Assembly: GCF_947179515.1 (NCBI RefSeq) | Contig: NC_067472.1 | Location: 104,491,506 to 104,555,505 of the forward strand | DNA from: Apodemus sylvaticus | Taxonomy: Eukaryota; Chordata; Mammalia; Rodentia; Muridae | Direction: 5' to 3' | DNA: 64,000 nt | Part shown: one piece after another, positions 44,657-56,600 of the stretch | Layout of the letters: each line of letters opens with the position of its first letter | Numbering within the stretch: position 1 is the stretch's first letter | Position numbers and translations under genes: made by a program | The notes under the pieces: generated by a model | What the model was told of the DNA's origin: nothing | Databases searched by the model: none | What the model saw: only the letters and a program-made list of their open reading frames with translations

Positions 44657-47600
44657 CTGTAGGGAGCACAGAAGCCCAGATCCTATCAGTGCTTTGTGAT
44701 AATAAAAAGGTAGCAGCTAGCAATAGAGTGGATGCAGAAATATCAGCAGCTGCGGTTCCCAGGGCCTGACAGAGGGGAGCCCCAGAAATCTAGGGAAGGG
44801 ACTAGACAGGCTCTGAGAGAAATCAGTGAAGTTCAGGCAGGCACCCAGCCAGGTCCCACCCAGCCTTGCCCACAGGGACCAGAGCCACTTACGGAAAGGG
44901 GGTCAGCAGTGAAGGCTGCCACGCTCCGGCGCATTTCGTTTTCACTGCCACGGAGGGGGATCAGAGATACACTACCCATCCGGACCTCAGGCACTGCCCT
45001 GGACACTCGAGAGGGCTCTGAGGGCCACACCAGGCCATCGTGCTAGGGAACAACCAGGAAAGAAGTGCTAGGGTCTGGGCCACGCCTCAGCTAGCAGGCT
45101 CAAGTTCCACCCGCCCCTTCTCAGAAAAGCCTCCAGCTAGGATCCGAGCTGACGCCTTCAGCTTTGATGGAGGCCGATATGAGAAGCAGCTGTTGGCAGA
45201 TGACCATATCCCAGCACAACCCAGCCAGCTAGATTACTCAAGATCCACAAATCTCCCTGAGAATGGAACATCAAGAAAATGAAAGACTCTGTGCCTCCTC
45301 TTCCTGGAAACCAAGAACTACAGAACCTACCCTGTTTTCATCTAGGCCTTGACCACCAGGAAGGTCAGAGTTAAGACTATAACAGCAGCAGGAACTCAGC
45401 CCAGAGCCCTGGCAGTTTTGACTTCCTCCTCCCTACACAGTTCTGAACTCTGTTGAGCATCTGTTCTAACGCATGTGTTTCATGTCTAACCAGCCTCTGG
45501 CGTGACTTCTCCATGGGCGCAGCCCTTCAGGTTCTGTTTCCTGTACACAGGTGCTGAGGGAGCTGAGAGATCCCCTTTGAGCTCAGTCCTGCACACCACT
45601 GGAACTCACTTAGAACCCAAGGTCTAGTTCAGCCTCTTGGCCATGGTCTCAAGATTCTTACAATCAGGGCCAACCTCCAGCACTGATGGCTTCTCCCGTG
45701 CGAGTGGTGAATGTGGTGGTTTGAATGCGAATGACACACATAGGCTCACGAGTTTGAATACTTGGTCCCCACTTGGTAGAACTATTTGGGGAGGATTAGG
45801 GGGTGTGGCCTTGTTGGAGGAGATGTGTCACTGGGGAATAAGTGTGTCACTTTTTTTTTAAGTTTCAAAAGGCCTTATCATTTCTAATAATTTCATTCTC
45901 TCTCTGTCTCTTTGTCTCTCTCTCTCTGTCTCTGTCTCTCTGTCTCTCCCTCCCTCCCTCCCTCCTACCCTCTCTTCTCCCACTATGGATGAGGTATACG
46001 GTCTCAGCTCCTCCAGCACCATGGCCGCCTGACTGCTGCCACACTCCCCATCATGATGATCATGGACTCTAACCCTGTAGAACCTTGAACCCCAAGTTAA
46101 ACGCTTTCTTTGATGAGCAGCCTTCCTTTCCTTTTCACCCCAAGGCCTTTGGGTATGCTGTTTGCTCTTCCTGGAAGTGAACGTGCCCAGTGACCTGACT
46201 CCTACAACACCACTTCTCTGCTGCTGTCCCATCCTTCATTGTGGGGCCTCTGGAGAAGCCCCTGTAGCTGGTACCTGTACAGACAGGAAGGTGGCAAACC
46301 ACTCTCGGAGTTCCATTTGAGTGTCACAGCAGAGGTACCTGCAGAAGGCACAGGTCGGCTTGATGCTGAGGACCTCGGAGAGCGAGCATTCTGCCTCCCT
46401 GTCTCCTCATAAGCCATAGAGCTGGGCAGAGAGGAGAGCCCCGCCCCGCCCCGCCCCGCCCCGCCCCACCTGCCCCGCCCTGCCCTGCCCTGCCCCGCCC
46501 CGCCCCGCCCGTCTCCCTCAGCCCAGGCCTTAGAGTGGGCCCCGGCTTACCACTGCTGCTTCTCATGCTTTTCTGTCTCATGCACCACCGTGAAGCCCCA
46601 GCTGCAGGAAGAGCCAGAGAGGGGTCACTTGGAACTTGCCAAGACTTGTGGGACAGAGCCCAGCAGCCTGGGCAGAGCAGAGCCAGGGCTTCCCCCAGTG
46701 CGGTACACTAAGGCCTTCTCCCTCTCTCCCTACCCAACACAGGGTCTGAGCTGGGGATGGTACGTGTGTCTAGCGTGCCTGAGATACTGAGTTCTACCCT
46801 CACCACTGAAAAACAAAAAACCGTCCAAACGTGCTGATGTCCACCCAGGTCTACTCAAGAGTCAGAGTTGGCCTGACACGGCCAGCAGAGGAGAATGTCA
46901 GAAAATCAAGTCATGTGACTGCAGTGCCTAACAGCCATAGTGGAACACACTGCTTTTCGATTTGCTGCAACATATACTCGGGGTTGGAGACTGCTTAGTA
47001 AGAGGGCTTGCTCTGCATGCATGAGGATCTGTGTTTAAATCCCTAGCAACCACATAAAAAGTGGGGCATGGCTGTGGGTGCCTGTAACCCCAGCCCTGGA
47101 GAGCAGAGTCAGGCAGGTGGACCCCAAGAGCACACTGCCCAGACACCCTAGCTCAAACAGTGAGCTGCAGTGACACCCCGGATCAAGAGAATAAGGCAGA
47201 GAGTGGGAGGCAGATACCCCAAGGCCTGCTCTGGTTTCCACATGAGCATACACAGGTACATGCACCCAGACGCTCATTGGCATGCACCACACATGCATAA
47301 AACACAGCAGCCCCCAAACCACAAACTCACTCTCACTATAACCTGGACAGCCTGATGAGACACTGAGCCCTGAGCCCTACACCCCACTACAGAACCCCTA
47401 ATTCAGGAGGCTCAGGGGTTACCTGAGAAACTACACTTCTAAGGTGTGTCTCAGTGGTGCTACTGCCAAGAGGACCCTGACTACAAACCACTACACTATT
47501 CCCTAGAAAGGCCGAACCCCGGCCGCACCTTCCCATCACTTCTTGACTCCACAGGCCCTAGGCACAGGCCTGGCACCTCAGTCCTGACTCACCAAGTAGG

Positions 47601-50600
47601 CGGCCGCAGCTTCTTCTTTACACCCAGGTAGACTTTGAGGCTGTTGACAGGCCACTCCTTCTCAGGACGGTGACTCTGGGGGACACTTCCATCAGTCAGG
47701 GGGGTAGAGCCAGAAGTAGCTCTTCTGCTGGCATACTGCCCTCCCCCAGCCCCAACACCTCGGCATTCTGGAACAGGGCTCCTCCTCCTCCAGGAAGCCT
47801 TCTCACCAAAGCCCCCTCCCTGTTCATCTACCCAAAGACGATGCTCTCTGCAGCAGTGTCAGACAGTCAACCCTCAGTCCCCAAAGATAGCACTCCAGCT
47901 GGGAGCTCCAGGCCTGGCTGCTGCTGGAGGGAAGTTTCCGGATGCCATCCCCCCACAGCACACGGGGGCAGGCCCCGGCTGTGAGAGAGCTTGAAGGCTG
48001 ACCACTAGGGTCTGCATTTGTCTCAGTCACTCATCGCTCTCCATCCCCTGCCTGTGGAAGCTCCAGGGTTGACTGTGTGAACAGAAGCTTGGGGACCAGC
48101 AATCCTTAGCATGGGCCCATCAGAAGGCCCATGACTCAAGCTGAAGCCCACACGGATATTCTGCATGATAGGCCAGAGGGAGACACTCCCAATGGTCTAA
48201 GGCAGGAAGCAAAAGACCCATATACCAGGGTGCGAGACCAGATTATTGACGTGTTTGCCTGGCCCTCACCTCTGCATATATGGGTCTGGGCTTGGAGGGA
48301 GCAGGCTGGCTCAAAGGCAGAGGGGACCCTCAAGGAAGAGACTGTTTGAAGGTTAATGAACTTCCCCCAGTTCTGGGAGCCATTTGCTTAGCTTCCTCCC
48401 CTTACCAGGCACCCCTGGACCGGTCAGAGGTACCAGAAAGGACGGTAGGGGAGGGAGATGCACTACAACTGCAGCTGAGCCTCTAAAACCGAGCCACCCC
48501 CACCTCGATCCCCACCAAGCTCCCAGCCACCCCAGGCATGGCTCTTCAGCAGGAGAAAAAAGGATCATCTGTCTCAGAACTAAAGGATCCTTCTGTGTCA
48601 CCTCAGGGATGTGGCCAGGGACCCTGTAAAGATCTAAGACCTGACAGATGAAGGAGCCCCAACTCTTCAAATAGAGAGCACCTCACCCAACAATCACAAC
48701 ATGTCCCCAGCAGCCTGGACCACTGGCTGCAGAATGGGGATCAAGATGTGGGATGGACAATGAAGCTAAGGCTGTGGGGGGAAATGGTGTGGGCAGAACA
48801 CAAGAAGGAAAACAACACACACACACATACACCACACACGCACGCACGGCACGCACGCACACACATCAGGCAGAGGCAAGGCTGAGGCACTGAAAAAATC
48901 AGCCTGCACACTAGGACACAGGAGAAGGGATGGGAGATGGAGACAGGACGCAGGCTGGGAGAACACAGGCCGCTGCAAAGACAGATAGGGGAAGGGCTGG
49001 GAGAAGTCCGGCAGCAGGTACCGGGCAGTCCCTGTCAGGGCAGGAGACCAGTGGGCAGTGGGAGCAGAGGGAGGCAGAAACACAGAGAAGATTCTCCCTT
49101 CGGGGACTAACTCCTATTGGAGTCAGACTTCCAAGCTCAGGGTTCTGGCACCATGAGGTCCAAGGTCATGGGCAAGGAATAAAATTTATGCTCAATGCTC
49201 ATGGTTCCTTATGCTGGTACCATGATTTTTCTAGACTATGTTTTTCTCACATGTTCCAGAGTCTTAAACATCGGGAGGTCTTGGGATGGGGACTGAGAAG
49301 CCACAGCATCTTGGTAGGAGACTATCCTAATTTCAAATACTCTTTCCTGTGGTCCCCTAAGCCAGCTGATGTCAGAATCATCAACACTTCAGTGGCCTCG
49401 AGATGACAGCTTTGCCTGTCAACATCTGACAGCTTTCCCGCTGTACCCTGGAGCTCTAACCTGCCAGAGCGTGAACCCTAACGCGTGGCCTTCACTCCAG
49501 TCTGCCATGAGCGAAGTCGCCTTGGGAAGGTCCCTCCGCCCTTTCTCACCTTGGAAAGGTAATTTCCTGCTCTGAGGGGAGTAGGGACAAGTGCTAAGCC
49601 CTGTTCAGTAACCATCAGACCTTCTCTCCGAGCTTAGAGGTCAGCACCTGCCTTTTGGGGTGCCTTCCCTTTTGCCCATACAGCTGGCCTTACTCTGCTC
49701 CATGAGTCTAAGGAAGAACCTCCACGGGAGGGCCAGGGGAGACAACAGTCTCCACAGAGCTTCTGCAGCACCATTTACACTCTGTGGGCCCTGAGGCAAA
49801 GGTGATTCTCAGCTGAAGCTGAGCCAGAGGCAACCTCCAGACAGAAGCAGCAGGCTGGGCAGAGGAACAGGGAGGGGCTCTCATGGGGGGGGGGGGACAC
49901 AGCGAGGGAGGCTGGGAAAGCGCAGCCATCCCTGAGGGAGTGTCTCACAGCCTTGTGTCCCAGTCTGGCACCCCAGGGTCAACAGGGTCAGGTACTCTGA
50001 CTAGGTTCGGAAGGTGGGGAGCTCAGACAATAAGAGGAGATGAACCAGTCCTAAGCCACTCTTGGCTCTCTAACACTGCCTCCAAAACTTCTCTGAGTAC
50101 TACAAAAATACTAGCATCACACCCACAAGAGACCCTATCTTGAGGAAAAGATCTTGGTTTGGAGTCAGGGTAGGGGCCAGTGACTTGGTAAGAAGACAGG
50201 GAGCCATGCCTGGCGAGGACTGGGAGCCCTGACTGTGTCCTCAAGCTCGACCCTGCTCGCCTGGCCCCAGGTGTAAGGCAAGGCAGCTGGCAGCTGGCAA
50301 CTGGCCCACAGCTACTCACGGTCTCAGGGGCCCCGCTCCATGGCCTCTGGCTCTGTTTGATAGAGGAGCAGGGTTATGGAGGGCGGAATCCCAGTCCAGA
50401 GCCAGAACAGATTGTGCAGTGGTGTGAGGGGCAAGGGAGATGAGGGTGGCAGGGCATCTGTGTGCAGAAGAATGGGGTGCCAAAGAGTCTGGTCTAGGAG
50501 ACCTCTCAGCATGGGGTGGAGTAGGTCAGGAGGGCTGTGTCCTAGCACGGGGCAGAGCAGGCTTGGGCCTAGCTCAGGACGGCTGACTTGGAACAGAGAC

Positions 50601-53600
50601 ATTCTTGAGAGAGTGACAAGCCACAGGTCCAGGGAAACATGGGAGCATATGTACGTGTCCTGACAATCATTCACTCTAAGGCCTCGTGTGGACAGAGGCT
50701 CTGAGTGGCTACTCAGGGTCACAGCAGGAGAATATAAAGTTACCATCGGCCATTGTACTACCAAGACCCTCAGACAGGGACCTGGCTCCTGCAGACCGAG
50801 GGCAATGCTTGTGCATGAGTGTCTGGGATGGGATACAAATGTCCACACAGGGCTTACCCGGACCTCCTTGTAGAGCCGTAGGCAGCTGCTGTTGAGAATG
50901 AAGTAGCGGTCGTGGAAGCCACCCGAAGGCAGCCCCAGACCCAGGAGGCTGCGGTCTTCACGGAACTTCATCATGCCATGCCTGGTGTCGCCCACACGGC
51001 TGGCTGGGGGAGGACAAGAGTAGGCACGGGCTACACCGTCCCACCTTCCGACTCCAATGCCCCACCTCATGTCCCAGCCTCCCCATGGAAGACCCCCAGT
51101 TTCCTCCATCTGCCCTGCTCTGCCCTGGTGCCGCCAGGTCCCACCCTGCTTCTAGATGGAGGCACCCATCCACCCCACATCCCCTGCAGACACCACTTAC
51201 CCAAGTACAACAGCATGGCCTCCATAGACTGGTACTTCTTCACCACCAGATAGCTGTCTGTGCCCAGCCCATGCACAATGGGCAGCACCTTCTCCGCAAA
51301 GTGCAGCGGGCGCTCTGTGGAGAGGCCATACCACTGTCACTGGATCCACACCGCTCAGTGCCACCAAGGGCAAGCAAATGGACACATGTCACCTACATGG
51401 CTCAGCGTCCACTAGCATCGTGACACACCGCCATCAAGGTCACCCTTCCTATAAGCTGGCTTCTGCCTTGTCACACATACTTATAGCCCAAACCAAGGTT
51501 GTATTGTCACCCATGTGTCCCCAACAAGCACTGCCTCTGCTCAGATCAAAAATACTCCAGCTCCTTCCACCCTCATGGGTCAAATCTGGTGTGTCCCTCT
51601 GTACTTGGCCTGCATGCTCCGACCTTCAAATGGCCTCTAGCATGTACTATAGCTACCTGTCAAGCTCTCCCAATCTAGCAGCAAGCAGCATCTTCTCAAC
51701 GCCCCGTTGCTAGCCCTCCCATGGCCCCGTGGCCCCACCAGGTCCTGTGGCTGACTCCACCTCCAATGCCAGCCTGGGTTTCCTCATGTCTTAGAAGGCC
51801 CAGCCTGGGGCTGCAGCTGGTCTTGTTTCCAGGAACACCTGTCTTGCCTTTACCAAGTAACCCTTATTCTTCCTCACAGCTGGCTAAGGCACTCCAAAGA
51901 CAGCCCTGTCATAGTGTGGGGCAGGTGTGTGGAACGTGTCACCAGAGGAACTGGCATGGACTGGGTGAGACCTTGCATGTCCAAACCCCAGAAATCTCAA
52001 AAACTGATATTAGAATCTCATCCTGAGACAAGCTAACTCCTTCCCTGTTTTTGAGCCTGCTTCAGAATATGTAAGCAAGCGACCCCTAATTAGGTGGTCA
52101 CAGGCAGTCAGTCAGCCAGTCACAGAGCAGCACCTGGACCACTTCTCCATGCTAATGAGGCATCTCAGTACCTTAGCTTTCAGCCAACGACTTTTTCCTC
52201 AGAGTGGATATTCTCACCCCAAACCCTATATAACCCTTGGTTCACCCCCAAATAAAGTTCAAATGCACCCCCCAATAGAGAAATACAAACAAGCTAAGAT
52301 CATCTCAGAGAGCTGCTTCATTAAAGATGGTCGGAGAAGGCCTTCATCTAAAGGAGCCTTAACACTAAGATCGTCAAAGAAACGCCCTCCTCACTCACAC
52401 CCAACCAGGCCAAAGTCCTGCTCGTCCCAGTCCTCGTCTGACATCCCAAAGAGAAGAGGCAGAGTGCAGACCCCACCCATTCTGGCATCACCCTGTCCTC
52501 TCTGAGCCACTGTACTGTTGGCCTCTGGACACCCCGAGAGAAGAACCCAGAACCCAGGACCACATCATAGGCTCTGCCCACAGCCTGGGCCTTTCCTTTA
52601 AAGCAGTTAGCTGACACCACGGAAGCTGTCAATTTCTTGGAGTGGTCATGGCATTGGCATCTCTGTCCCTTACTAGACTAACCACTACCTGGGTCCTCAG
52701 CCCAGCAACTGCCACTCAACAAAAACAGTTGATGCTTGCTTGCATCAGAAACACCCCCACCTCTCAACATGGCTCCCTTCACCATAAAAGGCTCCAATTG
52801 GCCACTCACTACCATAGTCAGGCTCCCCCATCACAGCCACCTGCTTGTATGGTCACCATCCACCATCCTCTTCACCCCCAGAGTATCACCCTACAATCCT
52901 GTCATTGAATTCAGCATTGTCCCTTCTGCAAGCAACACCATTCTGACACCAGGAAAAGCATCACCATGGCTGGCACCGTCACCAGGGCCTGCTAGCTGCC
53001 TGTCACCACCTGCACAGAGACCACACTTTTCATCCGTGTGCCAGCAAAAAGTGTCATCTAGAACCTCTGGCCCCCGAACTGCCGGGAGCAGGAGAAGTGA
53101 AGGCTAAAGGCAGTCCACGGCCACTCACCTGCCTCCTCCTTCTCGTTGACCTCAAAGCAAGTCCAGTAGTCCTTTTCCCTGATGCTCACATTGCGCCGGT
53201 CAAGGATCTCCAGAGTGAGCTCCTCTGCTGTCATGGATGCCGGGATCTGCACAGACCCAGAAGATCAGCCAGTCCCAAATGCATCACCAGCTTCTGTTTG
53301 GCCACAATCTCCTGTAATTTGGCCCCCAAACCCATTCCTCATTGGGTCCTCTGAGGCCCGAATGCAAAGAGGTGTCTTTGGGGATCCTCTAAGATCTCTA
53401 AGCCACTGGTCCAGCCTCCAGCAGCCCCCACCTTAACATGCTGCTCAGCCTCCACCTTCTTCTCCTCCAGGTACACCGTGCAGATGAAGTCCCCTGCATG
53501 CTGCAGGAGAGATGGGGCTCAGACAGAGGTCTGGGGAGCAAAACTGGCAACCAGCCCAGCCTCCCCAAACCCTGGCCTGCACCTGGGTCCCGCTGGCCGT

Positions 53601-56600
53601 GCCAGCCACGCGCATCTTCACAATGGCTGTGACTTCCTCCCTCTGCTTCCTCAGCTCCTCCTCGTCCACCTGGGGAGGGTCAGATGTCACTGCCCTCTGA
53701 GAGGCTTCACCTCGCCCACCCCTCCCCTCGACCCGCAATCCCATCTGGGACGCACACTGAACACCACCACATAGTGGTTGATGAGGTCTTCCACCACCTT
53801 GCCAGCCTTGTAGTCCTGTCCGTCCGTCTGGAAGAGCGTAGGCCCAAACACAATAGCCAGGTTGTGTGTGTTCATTTGGTTTGTGTCTGAGAAGCACTGT
53901 ACACTAGAAAGACAAGAAACTGATAATTAAAGAGCCTGGCCCAGAGCTTCCCAGACACCTTCCCAGTTCCTATCAGTCACAAGACTGGCCAAGGGACTGA
54001 GGTCAAAGAGGACAGGGTAGCCCGCACGTAAGGAGTGAAAGGGACACATTTCACATCCTGGCAAGGCATAGAGCTGGGGACCATGATTTGGCCTCAGTAA
54101 CCTGGCCCCATACTGACAAATACCCCATCCCCCCTTTATCCTGAAGGACATAAGCTAAGATCCAATGTCCAATATCAGGGCAGTCATTGGGTGGTCCCCA
54201 GACCCACCTGCTCCCCAGGAGAGGGCAGTGAGCCAGGTTTGGAATAGAAGAACCTTCCCCACCCATCTCCCCAGAGCCTCACACTGGCATGGCCCTCACC
54301 AGTACAGATGGCTGATAAGGGCCTTCACGGTGGCCCTGTTGACAGGGGGCAGATGCACCAAGAGCTCTTGGTACCTGGAGATCTTTTCTTCCTCATCCTC
54401 AATCTCTGGGTGGGGGGGAGATGGACTGGGTTAGAAACTGGCCGCCAAGCCCCCCTCCCAGCAGCTTTGCCTCCTCTCGTGATGGAGACATCATTCACAG
54501 GCACCGAGCAGGGACAGGGAGTGCTCTGTTCTCCACCTCTGAGCAACTCCGTCTCGATAGAGGACTAGAGGGCCCAGAAGCAGAGGAGGCAGAGGAGCTG
54601 GGGCAAGCCTTGTCCAGGGTATGATGGGGACATGATGGGGACATGCTGAGGAAGGGAGGGTGGACACAGCTGGAAACAGACAGCAGGACCCACCAGAGGC
54701 CTCCAGCCAGGCAAGACGCTGCGCACGAGTGAAGAGCCCATCAGGCAGGTCCCTGAGGAAGCGTTTGAGTGCAGAGGAGACGTCATCCACATGCTGTTCT
54801 CCCTCTTTTAGGTGCACAGAGCGTGCGTCCTGCCGTAGGCTGTCTAGCAGTCTCTGCGTCTTAGAGGTCTGACCACACTTTCGATAGATGCCCTCTGAGG
54901 TCAAGCCTGGGGAGGGAGATAGATCACTTTTTAGAAGGATCCTGGGCACTGGGGCTGAGTATCAATAGAGAAGAGGAGTGGCTGGGCCTCAGAGGCTGTG
55001 CTCACCACACTGCGTGATGTAGTCCACACAGCGGTACACGATCACTGGGATGTCCGAGTCCCCCAGCTGTTGCTCTGACAGGGTGTCTCCCAAGCTGGCT
55101 GCTGCTTTCTGGATGGCCCCTAGCCAAGCCATGAAGTCCAGCCGCCGCTCGCCCTGGATGTACAGTGTCCTGTACCAGAGATAGTCACTGTCCCACCTGC
55201 CTGTCCCTGTAGCCCACCTGCCCTCGGGTGTCTCCGGGATCCTCAGGGAAGCCAAGGCTCACCTCCTCCGCTCTACCAGCACCAGCACTTGGTTCTCGCT
55301 GTCTCCTTGGATAGCTATGGAGGGGCCAGTCAAGGTGAGGCCCAGGCCTTATTCATGACCCATAATCTGCTCCCTCCTGAGGCCCTCTGGGTCTCACCCT
55401 TGGATTCCACCCACCAACCTAAAGGGCTGCTGAGAGGTACTCCAAGGACAGGAGAGGATATGGAGGGCAGGTTGGATCATCTACTCAGGCCATAATAGAA
55501 TTCAGACTTCCAGACAAGGGCTAGGGACATGGGGGGTGGGAGTGGGGGCTGGGACAAGGGATCCTAGAGATTGGGGAACCAGGCAAAGGTCCACATACAA
55601 AGCTCTTGCAGTCTCCGGAGCTGCAGCGGCTCCTCCCAGGCCCCCTCTGGGAAGACAGCCCGGAGCTCAGAGCCAGTCAAGGCAAACCAGCCCTCCTGGG
55701 CCTGCTGAAGGCTCAGGCCAGCTTTACAGGGTAGGCGCCCAATACGTTCAAAGTCCCGGGCTAGCAGGTCCTCAGCCAGGGGAGGCACGAACGCCTAGTT
55801 GGGGAAATAGCGGAGAGAGAATGTAAGCCCAGCAAAGCCTGTTAGAGACCCCCAAGCTTCTGGTGCTGGCGCTGGCGCTGTGGGCACAGGCTCTTGTCCC
55901 TCTAACTATGTCCTCCTCCCCAAGGCAGAACACAACACAGTGATAGGACTTTGGGATCTTGTCCTTTGTACCTATTTGGATGTGTCCTTCTCTGTGTTCC
56001 CAGTGTCCACATACTTAACCATCTGCGACTGCATTGGCTATACCATAGCGTCTGGACTCTGCCTGTCCTGCTCCCACAGGAACAACAGAGGACTGGCACA
56101 CCCGGGTCCTCTGGGCCCTGGGCACTGATCCTCAGAAGGCATAGAGAGCTTATCAAATGAGCTAATGAGGAACGAAGCCCCAGGCTCTCAAGGCACAAGA
56201 GGGCTCCTGGCTCTCGTCTCTAAGGCAGACCTCTCCTCTGTAGCCTCCCTGCCTCCCCCTCTAGTCTAATTGCACACCTACAAACAGTGACCCCAAAACA
56301 CATTCCTCATAGCAAATGTCCATTAGGGACCAGAGGGCTGCAATCTGTGCTGCCCTTGACCTGAGAGGTCTGTCCCGAGTCTGCTGTACCCACGCCCAGC
56401 TCCTTCTCCATCAGAAATGGAAGAGCTGGGGTTCACGGGGTTTAGCCAGAGGGCCTACCCTGCCCCGATCACACGCCTACCCAGCCCACCCAGGCCCACC
56501 TTGGCAATGCACTTGACCCACTCGTGAGTCAGGTCTGCGTTCTCTAGCCCGAACAGGTACAGCCGTTCTCCCTCCGTGTACACCTCAAAGGTGTGCTCAA

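Larger units (their letters stand above)
45043..46274. other. Arap1: Arap1 intron
   Basis: No coding was seen. It is partly filled by an L1-3'-end-like repeat (45712-46115) containing a TC microsatellite. Confidence 0.7.
46602..47592. other. Arap1: Arap1 intron
   Basis: It contains an old ID-like fragment (46745-46815) and a B4-like SINE (46983-47275). No exon is evident. Confidence 0.65.
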
